Source: Drosophila persimilis (Eukaryota > Arthropoda > Insecta > Diptera > Drosophilidae). Taken from it: 64,000 bases of DNA. Of the stretch, positions 35,279 through 45,720 are shown in pieces. The DNA lies in assembly GCF_003286085.1 (NCBI RefSeq), contig NW_020825345.1, forward strand, positions 248,001 to 312,000, given 5' to 3'. Each line of letters starts with the position of its first letter. The stretch's first letter is position 1. The notes under the pieces are model-generated. The model was given only the letters and a program-made list of their open reading frames with translations. It was not told where the DNA came from and ran no database searches. The translations under genes and the position numbers were made by a program.

Positions 35279-35439
35279 CTGTCCGTGTCCTTGCTGGAGA
35301 GCTCATTAATTTATTTATGCGAAATGCACGTGCAACGATTTACTCGATTGGAAGTGAGAAATTGTGTTAGCCAGTGGAGATTTGAGCTCTTCAATGATTC
35401 ATTGCGTTTTAATGTGACAAATTTGACGGCTGCGGCGCC

Positions 35440-36115
35440 TCACTTCATTCTGATATCCACATAGAAGACGGTGTTTGTCAGGTTATCGTTGTGCCACTCC
35501 CTCATGTACAGATTGGAGTCGATGCTGAAGCTCCCCGAGCGCACGAATCGGGGTATGGTCTCCTTGTCCGATTGAATATTCAGCATGGTATAGTTTCCCT
35601 GTAAAAACAAGGCGTCACGAGAGTTGTACAGCCTACCTACGAGTCTGGGTAGTCGAGTACCTCCTTCAGGGGACACTGCTTGGGCATATTGGAGTCCCTC
35701 ATGACGTTTTCCAGCCAGAAATTGATGATGCTCTGGCCCCTGGCCTTGCCCAAGATGTGGCACAGATTGACATTGTAGGTGAAGACGTTCCGGTAGCTGT
35801 TCTCCCTCTTGGACACGCGCTGGGCCAACGTGGCCCGCAGCCAGATATCCACCGTGATGGTCCGTATTAAATGTAGGGTAAAATTCACGGTCGTATAGTC
35901 CGCACTCACCGACGCCTCGTAGTGCGACAGATATTTGCTGTTGTAGTCGGTGACAATCCGCCGGAAGAGCAGCGAACTCAGGGACTGCAAGACAGCGTGA
36001 AAGAGCACTCTCAGGGCGATATTTAGGAGGATATTCGAACCTTTTGTCCCTCCAGCAGGCGCCAGGCACTGCAGAGCAGCAGTCCAGCAACAAGAGCTCT
36101 ACAGATCGCAGCCAT
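35440..36115 (-). CDS. Divergent DUF1091-like secreted protein, gene 10 (three exons)
   Basis: Probable DUF1091/DM8 member, about 2 kb from the main cluster on the opposite strand. Exon 1 (36115-36041) encodes a 25-residue signal peptide (MAAICRALVAGLLLCSAWRL...). The intron 36040-35985 (56 nt) has a weak GTTCGA donor and a TTGCAG acceptor. Exon 2 is 35984-35661. A second intron, 35660-35599 (62 nt, GTACTC to TTACAG), splits the CPLKE/GNYT motif, and exon 3 is 35598-35440. Total 185 aa, all junctions phase 0. The central Cys pair (LCHIL, QCPLKE) is kept, while both outer cysteines are missing. ATTAAA at 35408-35413 (minus) may be the poly(A) signal. A 264-codon unspliced frame through this locus mixes frames and is not the protein. 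Confidence 0.8.
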
Positions 36116-38324
36116 CGTCCACGCCTCCCTTTCGCTGATTGAATTCGATTCTTGCCCGAAATAGTGGCCATTAGAACATCATCAATATTCCATTTACAAT
36201 ATTCGAGTGCGTTCGTGATCAAGATCTGTTGCACGCAGAACTATCAGAGGAGGAGATCTGCCGCTCAGCTGTTCGTTGGGTTATGGGAGCCCCTCTGCTG
36301 GCTCTCCGCCGGCCCCTCCGCTGCCCCTCCGCTGCCCCTCCGCTGGCCCCTCCACTGGCCCTCCGCTGGCCCTCCCAGGTACTGGCCATCCGTCCAGGCC
36401 TCTCGGCGTAATTAAATTGCACTGTTCAGAAGTTTTTGGGCCCCCGCCCCCCACCCACGTGGCAGCCCATATAATTTGTTGGAGACTGACGCTAAAAATA
36501 TGATAAATTACCGCTTTTACGGGCAGCAGAGCAGCAGGCAGCAGGCCGCATAAATTCAAAAAGAGCCGCTATTTGCTGCTAACCAAATCTTAATTATAAA
36601 TCTAAAGGAAGCACTTGCAACCGACGAAAAAAAAAAAAAATGAGACAAAAAATGAGAAAGAAATTACCGCAAGCGCAGTGCAGGAGCAGCAGTGGGGCGG
36701 GTGAAGGGGTGAGGGGTGAGGGGCTAGGAATGAAATGATGATTTAATAGAATGGTCTGCGGGCACCGCCAGCTGCACGGCTGCCTGGCTGAGCCGAATGA
36801 ATGGGAACTGGACGAGGACGAGGACGAGGACCCAGGCAAGGACTCGGACTCGGACACGGACACGGACACGGACGAGGAGCAGGCGGAAATGACTCTATAA
36901 GCTGCTGCAACCATAAACCGGAAGTTAACAGACTTTCGCTGATGTGGCACTTTTCAGGGTGCTGCTGCAGCAGGACTTCTCTCCGGGAGGCTCCTCCTCG
37001 ACTGCTCGACTGCTCGACTCCTCGACTCCTGGACGGACACTCGCTCGACACGCTCGGCGGGAAGTCTGCAAAATTGTGACAGCGCATGGCCGCAGGATAA
37101 TCAAATAATTTTTTTCTCTCTCAGTCTTCGGCAGAGTTTTTTTTCCCCTGGTCTGGTCTGGTCTCTGGTCTCTGGTCTCTGGTCTGGCGTGGTCTGGCTT
37201 GGTCTGGGACTCCTGCTGGCTCGCTGAATTATTGTTGCAACATTGCCACAAAATGCTAATTGCCCCATACGATACGATCGAGGCGGAGGACCCAGAAACC
37301 GAGGCAAGAACTTGCTCCCCCCCCCCATTCCCGTTATGAGGATGGTGGGGGGTGGGGCGTGGGGGGTGATTGGGGTGCAAAAACTTTTCCAAATTGCAAC
37401 TGTCATTGATTTTGCCTCATTTTGACAGTTTCCATTTTCTCTTGAGGGTCTTTTGGGTCTCTCTTCTGCCCGGTGCCCCCGTGCCCCGTGCCCGGTGCCT
37501 GGTGCCTGGTGCTCGGTGCCTAGTGCCTGCTCTTATCGCAATCTGTCAAAGATTGGCAAATTGCATTGGCTTAAACATTAATAAATCATATGGAAAGTGT
37601 CCAGTAAACTTTTGCCCCAATCGACAATCGACAATCGAGGCAAAGGTAAGCGCCTGCTCTCCACGAACTATGATGGGAGGGGGGGGGTCCTCCCTATCCT
37701 CCCTATCCGGCGCGATCCTTGACTGCTGTAATTTTACAGCTATTAAAAATATTTACGCAACACAATCGCATGCTCAATTTCATTTGTAAATGTTTACGCC
37801 CGAAATGTTGGCAATAAATGTGGAAATAAATTGTAAATGAATCGGAAGAGGGCCAGGGACAGAGCCAGGGCCAGGGCCTGGTGTGGCATTGTTCTGGCGG
37901 TGCATGGAGGAGGGAGGCCTCCAGGCGAGGAGCCTGCTCTTTTCTACTTAAAAATCGAGTTAATTCCGTGCTGAACATTAGCCTTGTTCGTCAGGGAATG
38001 GGAACAACTTTAACCGCTTGCCAGCCAACAGCCGACGCGCACAGAGTTAATGAGGAACCGGCAGCAGCAGTGGCAGCAGCAGTGGCAGCCACGTGGAGCA
38101 CTCCGAAAAAGTTGGTCCACATTCCTTCAATGGATTGCCGGAGAGACGCGCGACACTCTCTTCAAGAAGCGCCTGCTGTTGGGAATAATGACGATGATTC
38201 TGCCGTTGATTTGAATTGTGATTAAAATGCAGCGTATAATTTCTGCACCCTGTCCCCCCGGTCCCCCCTATCCCCCGGTCCCTGTGTCTCGAGTCGCTGG
38301 CAGCATGTGCGCCGCGACGCGCGT

Positions 38325-38370
38325 GGGTCCGGGTCCGGGTCCGGGTACGGGTACGGGTACGGGTACGGGT
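38325..38370. repeat. GGGTCC to GGGTAC hexamer array
   Basis: Several GGGTCC units change to GGGTAC units within one array. This shows a point change spread by slippage or local conversion. Confidence 0.85.
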
Positions 38371-39124
38371 GGGCTCCCAAGAAGTTTTGTGCCTCGTTTC
38401 ACACTTTGTCTGACGGTGCAGAAATTCCGGAGAAGCACAAGAATGCGGCGACGTTGTGGGAAGTTGAAGAAAAATTGCAAAAACCGCAACTCGTGTCGAC
38501 TTGATGTTAGAATAATGAAGAGGCAAAACTTTTGCGCAAGGCATGTAATTTTTCGCTGTGACAGCCGGCCGTGGGCCCCCCCCCCCCCCAACCCCCCTCT
38601 TACTGTTCCAGCGCCCACCCACCGGAAACGGAAGTTGTCATTCGTTTTGTGCATTTGTTAAAAAGTTACAACTGAAAACAAAACCAAAAACGAAACAAAA
38701 ACTGCATGAAAAACTTCTGCTGCAGGATCCTCCTCATTTGCAGCTGCAGTTGCAGTTTTTCGGGTCATTTCCAGTGTAACTGTAACTGTAACTATTTCTG
38801 TTTTGGTTAGGCCTAACACTTGGAATAATGTCCATCTGTGGAGCCCCCCCCCCTGCCGCCTTCCGCCTCTTGCCTCTCAAATAAATCACAGCGGACCGTA
38901 GAGCCCACGGCCAGACAGAGCCGTACAGCAGTACGGCCGTACGGCCGTAGTGGAGTCCGAGAGGCCGCGTTATAAATGCGAACAATGACACAATTGATTG
39001 GCCAATTACGTGCGCTTCGGGGTGATTATGACGTTACGTTACGTTAGGCGAGGCACATCAGAGTCCGAATCACGGAAGGGGGCGGCCATCGGCGCGGCAG
39101 GGGGTGGTGGTGTGTGGCAGGGTG

Positions 39125-39128
<4 letters not shown>

Positions 39129-39160
<32 letters not shown>
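39129..39160. repeat. (TG)16 microsatellite
   Basis: A pure TG dinucleotide run of about 16 units. Confidence 0.9.
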
Positions 39161-39161
<1 letters not shown>

Positions 39162-41463
39162 ATGTCTGTCATGCCTGGCTAAATTTACACAATTAAATGC
39201 GTGAAATTCGTTTGAATAATTGACCAATTTTTCGGTTACTGCGTGGCAAAGGGGTGGTGGGGGGAGCAACACGAGAGGGTGCGAAGCAAAAATTTGTTTT
39301 AAAGGTTTACAAGGTTCCGCCATTAAGGAGCGGCGAGATAAAGTCGCCTTAAAGCCAAGTCGAGGATGCGACAGCGGGCCAGAACAGAAAAAAAAACGCC
39401 ATGAGTTGGCCAACTTTATGGCCAATGGTCGAGAGTCGTGAGCCGAGAGCCGAGAGTCGAGAGAAAGCCGCAGCTAATTTATTTCCAGGCCGGGCCATTT
39501 ATGCGACACAGCAGCAGGCAAGCGGGCAAGCAGGACACGGGTGGAGTCTGGGGCAGAAGTCTGGGGGCAGGACCAAGCACTTCATTGTGCAGTGGCTCGT
39601 TTAAAACGCTGATTCAGTTTCATCATTAACCAGATTAATATGGCATGGCCGGGCCCCTGACAGGGCTCGCCTGTAGCCCGAAACCCGAGCACCCCTTTCG
39701 GGTAATGGTAATCGATGCGGATGCGGATGTGGATGTGGATGTGGATGCGGAGGGTCATGCCATGGCATGTTCTAGTCATTGCCCTGCGAAACGAGATGGC
39801 CATGTGGTCGTCCATTGCAGGGGCACTTGAAGTTTATCGCTTTGCAGTTTACCGAGCACCACGCGGCGTATGCGCAATATTCGAGGCAATGAATTTTTAT
39901 GCGCCCCCAGTGCGCCCCGGCTCAAGGGGTGGTGGTGAGGGGGTCTCTGGGTTTTCGGCTAATTTGTCCAACGCATTGGCCTGCCTAATTGGCCATAGAA
40001 ATATGCGAGGGGGGGGCGCAGCACAGGGCGGAGATTAGCATTCCATCGCTTCTTTAGGGCCACAACAATCAAAGGGGGAGGGGGGCGGCACTGACAAGTG
40101 GCGGATTATGGGGCATCTGCCTCCCGAAGAATCCCCCCACCTGCCACCCACCTTCCCTCCGCACTGATTGCAATTGCAGGATATTTCCGGCTCCCCCTCG
40201 CTCCCCCGCGCGCCACGGCCCAAGCCCACAGTTTATTTAGTATCTCTGGCAGCAGCAGCAGCAGCCGCGTGGAATTGTGATAATATTTGCCAGGAAAAGT
40301 ATTTACATTTGACTCAAAAGTTGGTAGCTTCCACCAAGGGGGGCGCCGCGCGGCAGCAGTTCGGGCTTCAACGCAATCACAGTTTTCGACATTTTACGAA
40401 ATTGTATCGGCGTCGAAGTTTTCTTTGCCGCTTATTTGTTTGTTGTTCTTCCCGGTTCGTATTCGTTTCTCCTTTCTCCTTTCTTTACTTTTTTTTTTTT
40501 TTGGTTTTTTTTCTTGTAAGAGAGCCTTACGCGAAATAAGAAAAGTTTTTGGCTTTTATTTAAACAAATTTCTGGCGCAGACATGCGTGGCAATTCTTTT
40601 CAAGTTTTTTCCGGCAGTTGGAAATACTTCAAATGTTGCAATTCGGATTTGAAAGAGAGCTGGTCGAGAGGGAGATACGTTATCCCAGCGATGCGGCAGG
40701 AGGCCATCCCCCAACGCCCCCTCAAGTGGTCTAATAGGCCTGAGAGCAGCGGCGGCTCCAACTCGTTAGTCTGGAAAAATATTATCTAATAAGCAGGCCA
40801 GACGGCAGGACGACAGGACGGCGGGACGGCAGGCCACAAAGGTCTCAACGAGGACGAGGCCGGGAGACATTCTCCGGGCAGACAGAGGGCCACCAATTAA
40901 ATTTCACCCGCATCAATAATCATGAAAGCAAGAATTGCCGAAAGCCTAGCAAAAAATGTCTCTCTCTCTCTCTCTGGCTGGATGTACGCGGGAGTATATC
41001 CTGCACAAATGCCACATAAAACGAAAGCGCCAAATTAAATGGCAACACGAGGGGGGTGTTGAGGAGGAGGGTGAACGTATAGCCCCTTGTCCGCGGCAGA
41101 CTTGGAGTCGACAAGCGTGTAAATGATATAAATTCAATTTAATAAAATTGTTAAAATCGCAACGACGAACGGAACGAGCTGTGGAAATGCTTTGCGCGCA
41201 GGTGAGCTGAAAATTGCTGTGAAATTTTTAGTGCCCAGGCAGGGTTCCGTCCTCCGCCCTCCGTCCTCCGTCCTTCCTGCTTCCTGCTGGTCGGGGATGG
41301 AGGAAGTCACTCCCAGGACGAGGACGACGACGACGACTACAGCGGAAGGCAAAGGCGGAAATACGCGTGAAAATTCCTAGCAATTATTTCACACAAAGTG
41401 GAAGAAGTGAGAGTCCTAGATGGAGTCAGAGTCGGAGTCAGCGTCAGAGTCGTTGCTTGTAGC

Positions 41464-41646
41464 ATGTCCTGTCGCCTCATCGTCTGGCTGGTCCTGCTCC
41501 TTCATTGTGTTGTCAGTGCTGCCTTCGGTGGTGGGGGGGGGCTGGTGAAGGGGGCGACCCAGACGGAAGCTCTCGACCAATATAGCTTTGATAGCATTTT
41601 AAGCGGCTTGCGTGGGTTTCATTCTCCCGCCTTAATGTCACGATAA
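41464..41646 (+). CDS. Possible small secreted peptide (60 aa) or signal-peptide exon
   Basis: An ATG opens a 60-codon frame beginning MSCRLIVWLVLLLHCVVSA. This has the form of a signal peptide: a short basic start, a hydrophobic core and a small residue at the predicted cut after VSA. Codons in this part are those favoured in Drosophila. A Gly run then follows, and the rest has no recognisable motif. A GTGAAG donor-like site after the Gly run could instead join it to an unseen exon. No family was recognised and chance is possible. Unsure. Confidence 0.25.
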   Translation: MSCRLIVWLVLLLHCVVSAAFGGGGGLVKGATQTEALDQYSFDSILSGLRGFHSPALMSR

Positions 41647-43944
41647 TCGCATAATTTTCAATCCCCCTGGACACTGGCGCAAAGAGTTTCCATCCGGCAG
41701 CCTATTACGCCCCCCCATACCCGGACGGACAGGACAGTCTGCCTTCCGCCTTCCGCCTTATGGCATATTATTTTTTGTCGAAATTGTCTTATTAAATTGT
41801 TTTTGAAAAGCCCGCACGTGACTTTGCCTTTAATTTCCGCTGCGCAGCGACGGATCCCCGGGGCTCATCTGTTGCTCATCGATGGGGAAACCGAATACTC
41901 GATTCGTATCTGGAATATATTGTATTCCACAGATAATTAACCTCCGTTGAGTAGTCTCCACTCAAATCTCTCTACAGTGCCATCCAGATCCAGATCCAGA
42001 TCCACATCCACTCCACTATCCAGCGCAATTAGTTGGCCTGCACTCCACTTATCACGCCACAGCCATATGCCATTCGTCCTCCGACGGAAGGACGGGAGGA
42101 TGGGAGGATGGGAGGGGCCCTCCCCGACCCCGCCACAGCCACAGCCCGACCGCCCTTTGGGCTGCGGTTGTCTTCATGTCTAATTTAGCGACATTTTATT
42201 GTACTTTTCACCACAATCGCTTTCCATTGTTGTAATACAATTTTCTTGTCGCATTTTAGCCAAGTTATTCCTATTCTATGGCATTTTATTTTAGTTCATT
42301 TCATTTCGGTTCATTGTTGCCCCCCCATCGCCCATCCCCCAGCCCCCCCACTCTGCCGCCCTTTGTTGGGCTTAATGTTGGCCGCAAAATGTTGTTTTTC
42401 TTTGCTCCGGGGGCCCTCGTGCCGGTCTGGGCTTGTCCGCCTAAAAGCATGTTACATATTCCGAAATGTTTTGTGTCGCTTGCACATTTTCACAAATTTT
42501 CGGGTGGGCGTGGCCCTGCAGCGCCCTCTAACCCGGCCCGCCCATAACTCAGCCGCAATAGCGAACTGTGACTGCGGCTTTGTCTGCACTTCTTCTCCAC
42601 GAGGCGAGCGATGAGGTCGGTCCTTGGGTCCTTGAGTCCGTCCGTCCGTCCGTCCGCCCGTCCGTCTGTCTGTCCGCTCAAGATAGTGCAAGAGTTATTG
42701 GCAAGCCATGTGGAGTACGAGTGTCCTTTGAAGGAGTCGTGCGAGTGTGCGCCGCATATGTTTTATTAAAATGCGCTCACATTTCGCTTTCAATTTGCAG
42801 ACAATTTTCGACTCCTTTGCATACATTTTGAAGGAAACTCACTGACATGCAACATGCCCCGTGCCCCGTGCCCCGTGCTCCGTGCTCCGTGCCCCGTACT
42901 TTTGCTTTACTTTGGCATAGAGTTTCATTGGGTTCTTTGGGGAATGTTTTGTGGGCCGCACAATCATTAAAAATGGCAAAGTCTTGGTCTGTGCCCAAGC
43001 AATTGTCACAAATCTGGCGACTACTCGTACATTTGGCAGGGCAGGGCAGGGCGGGGCGGGGCAGGGCAGGGACCATTCTTCAATGGTAATTACAACTTTT
43101 TCTGGCAATTAACGCAGAAAAGAGCTCTGAAAAGAGTTCGAAAACTATGTAAAATAAATTACAATGATGCCTCAAGGAGGCAGAGTTCATTAATATTTAT
43201 AACACAGCAGCAGCACATTCGGATCCATACAAAGGCCTCTCCCATGTGTGTGTGTGTGTGTCTGTGGGGGAGGGAGGGAGGATTGGTTGGAATGAAGAAC
43301 AAAGCAACCAAATTAATTTAACGCCAACGAGGCCGCAGCCCACCAACAAAAAAAAAGAGAAAGAAAGCAACGAAAGCCTCTGCTCAGCGAAAGAAATCAA
43401 CTGGGGGCCAGAGATAAAGAAGTGAAATGGAAAAAAACACTAGAGTATCCTTTTTTCACCCGCTAGACGAAAGGGGGGGGGGGCAGGCTAGTGTGCACCC
43501 TGCCACACTTGATTGATTTCATTCTATATACGAAGCGATTTTCCAATTACAAAAGCGCTAAAATCAGCACAAAACCAAAGGCCATCGAACAGTGGGACAA
43601 AAGCGGCATTAATGCCATAAAAAAGGGCTCATTTTAGACGAATACTAGACTGATTCCCAAGGAAATAAAATCAAGCCTTAACCAAAAGAAAAAGCACAAG
43701 AAAATTATCGATAAAACAATGATTTCGTTTCTTCAGATTTGAGACAAAAGACAGCTACAATAAAATGGGGTTAAATACTGATATAAATATATATTTATAT
43801 ATTAAATACTAAATAATTGAAAATATATTAATTCCCCGCGATATTCCGGTTCTGCAGCCGCTTCATCACTCAATAAAAGAATCCCCTTTATGTAAACCAA
43901 AATAACAAATTATACACGATACTTTTCAATACATCGCAAGAAAA

Positions 43945-44040
43945 ATCGATACATTGAACAAATATCGAGTAGTCTAGCATCGAGCATCGATACAGTATCG
44001 ACATTTCACCCAAGCTGCCCATCACTAGTTCCCAGCCTGT
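43945..44040 (+). promoter_or_regulatory. DRE-type promoter of Skp1-like gene A
   Basis: ATCGATA cores lie at 43945-43951 and 43986-43992, and GCCCATCACTAGT at 44017-44029 fits Drosophila core-promoter motif 7. These are elements of broadly active TATA-less promoters. The leader then crosses a run of about 19 A's before the ATG at 44107. The block is identical in copy B. Confidence 0.6.
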
Positions 44041-44106
44041 CACTGGAAAAAAAAAAAAAAAAAAACACGAAAAAGCAAAAAGGTTTTTCAAGTTTGATAA
44101 ATTGAG

Positions 44107-44639
44107 ATGTCGGTAAGGTTTAGTGTTGAATTGTGTGTTGTATAAAATAAGTGCACTTCCCACCCGATCTACAGAACAACGAAGCTACCAAAATGCGTAC
44201 CATTAAACTGCAGTCCTCGAACGGGGAAGACTTCGACGTCGACGTCAGGTTCCTGAAGTGCTCGGGAATCATGAAAGGCTTACTCGAGGATGGCGACAAG
44301 GAGGATAAGAAGAAGGAACCTCTTGTTCTGCCGAATGTGAATTCAGACATTTTGCGCTTGGTCCTGATCTGGGCCGAGTACCACAAGGACGACCCCGAGC
44401 CGCCTGAAGATGAGGCTTCCTTTGAGCGGTCCACCGACGACATCATTCCCTGGGACATCGAGTTCCTCAAGGTGGACCAGGGCACTATCTACGAGCTAAT
44501 GCTGGCCGCCAATTATATGGACATAAAGGGTTTGTTGCAACTGATTGCCAAGCACCTGGCCAACATGATCAAGGGCAAGACTCCCGAGCAGATACGTCAG
44601 ACCTTCCACATCCCTCACTCCCAGGCGCCCAAGAAGTAG
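44107..44639 (+). CDS. Skp1-like protein lacking the C-terminal helix, copy A
   Basis: Skp1 is the adaptor that joins F-box proteins to Cul1 in SCF ubiquitin ligases. Here ATG TCG (44107-44112) splices through a 62-nt intron (GTAAGG to TCTACAG) to exon 2 at 44175-44639, giving [17 protein letters not shown]..., 156 aa. If that ATG is unused, M at 44193 gives 148 aa. The Skp1/BTB part is clear: [31 protein letters not shown]. So is the F-box-binding part: [45 protein letters not shown]. The protein stops soon after RQTFHI; the usual tail ending in WCEEK is missing, about 15 residues short. The acidic loop is replaced by a Lys-rich one. AATAAA at 44701-44706. Confidence 0.9.
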
Positions 44640-44938
44640 TGCGCCGCAACAGGGTCGGTGGACACTTCTAGAATAGTTTAATCCATCCGCACACACACAC
44701 AATAAAGACATGCGATTGCGATTGTGAATATTTGTTGATAAAAGACAGCCACAAAAAATGGGGCTTAAGGACTGAAATTAACATATATAAATATAATAAT
44801 TATTAAATAATTGAAAATATATTATTTCCCCGCGATATTCCTGTTCTAAAACCGCATCATCACTCAATAAAAGAATCCCCTTTATGTAAACCAAAATAAC
44901 AAATTATACACGATACTTTTCAATACATCGCAAGAAAA

Positions 44939-45034
44939 ATCGATACATTGAACAAATATCGAGTAGTCTAGCATCGAGCATCGATACAGTATCGACATTT
45001 CACCCAAGCTGCCCATCACTAGTTCCCAGCCTGT
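44939..45034 (+). promoter_or_regulatory. DRE-type promoter of Skp1-like gene B
   Basis: The same ATCGATA cores and motif-7 match (45011-45023) as in copy A, shifted by 994 bases. The A run after it is three bases longer. Both genes therefore probably have the same broad expression. Confidence 0.6.
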
Positions 45035-45103
45035 CACTGGAAAAAAAAAAAAAAAAAAAAAACACGAAAAAGCAAAAACGTTTTTCAAATTTGATAAATT
45101 GTG

Positions 45104-45645
45104 ATGTCGGTAAGGTTTAGTGTTTGATTTTGTGTTTTATAAAATAAGTGCACTTCCCACCCGATCTACAGAACAACGAAGCTACCAAAATGCGTACCAT
45201 TAAACTGCAGTCCTCGAACGGGGAAGACTTCGACGTCGACGTCAGGTTCCTGAAGTGCTCGGGAATCATGAAAGGCTTACTCGAGGATGGCGACAAGGAG
45301 GATAAGAAGAAGGAACCTCTTGTTCTGCCGAATGTGAATTCAGACATTTTGCGCTTGGTCCTGATCTGGGCCGAGTACCACAAGGACGACCCCGAGCCGC
45401 CTGAAGATGAGGCTGCCAATGGGCGGTCCACCGATGACATCATTCCCTGGGACATCGAGTTCCTCAAGATGGAGCAACGCCTTGTCATCGAGCTAATGAT
45501 GGCCGCCGATTACATGGACATCAAGGGTTTGTTGCAACTGATTGCCAAGCACCTGGCCAACATGATCGAGGGCAAGACTCCCCAGCAGATACGTCAGATC
45601 TTCCACATCCCTCGCTCCGAGATACCGAAGGGGCCCATGAAGTAG
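45104..45645 (+). CDS. Skp1-like protein lacking the C-terminal helix, copy B
   Basis: SCF adaptor-like protein, tandem paralogue of copy A. ATG TCG (45104-45109), a 62-nt intron (45110-45171), then exon 2 at 45172-45645; 159 aa. The first about 243 bases of exon 2 are identical to copy A, up to PEPPEDEA. After that about 17 residues differ: [18 protein letters not shown] becomes FLKMEQRLVIELMMAADY, KGKTPEQ becomes EGKTPQQ, and the tail is SEIPKGPMK. The changes therefore fall in the helices that contact F-box proteins in known Skp1 structures. The final Skp1 helix with WCEEK is missing here too. AATAAA at 45709-45714. It is intact and likely expressed. Confidence 0.9.
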
Positions 45646-45720
45646 TGCGCCGCAAGAGGGCCGGTGGAATCTTCTAGAATAGTTTAATCCATCCGCACAC
45701 ACACATACAATAAAGACATG

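Larger units (their letters stand above)
33545..35439. other. Gene-free stretch
   Basis: No supported gene between the cluster and the outlying tenth member. It contains a CTC/CTG array at about 34275-34323, a CTCCCA hexamer array at about 34781-34812, a GGGCCAGGCA-type array near 34972-35000, and a long GTCCGT/TCCCTG array at about 35190-35278. Frames through these repeats are artefacts. Confidence 0.65.
36116..43740. other. Gene-poor stretch with many repeats
   Basis: No recognisable gene. Repeats include a GGACAC/GAGGAC array at about 36803-36875, GGTCT repeats at about 37145-37200, GGGTCC/GGGTAC at 38325-38370, a GT run at 39129-39160, GGATGT at about 39712-39745 and GTCC at about 42638-42675. 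A 60-codon frame at 41464-41646 begins with a signal-peptide-like sequence and is listed separately. Confidence 0.65.
43741..44740 (+). repeat. Tandem duplication unit, copy A
   Basis: This unit of about 1 kb is repeated next door with an offset of 994-997 bases. It includes AT-rich upstream DNA, promoter, intron, coding exon and 3' end. The edges are approximate: both copies begin near ACAAAAGACAGC or ATAAAAGACAGC and end after ACATGCGATTGCGATTG. Confidence 0.9.
44741..45720 (+). repeat. Tandem duplication unit, copy B
   Basis: Second copy of the unit of about 1 kb starting at about 43741. From the promoter to the middle of exon 2 it is almost identical to copy A. In the second half of exon 2 it differs at about 24 bases and ends with an altered tail. 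Confidence 0.9.

Noticed and set aside
35440-36234. 264-codon unspliced frame over gene 10
   Set aside because: Only its C-terminal 52 codons are in the true frame; the signal peptide and middle exon lie in other frames, so the spliced three-exon model is preferred.
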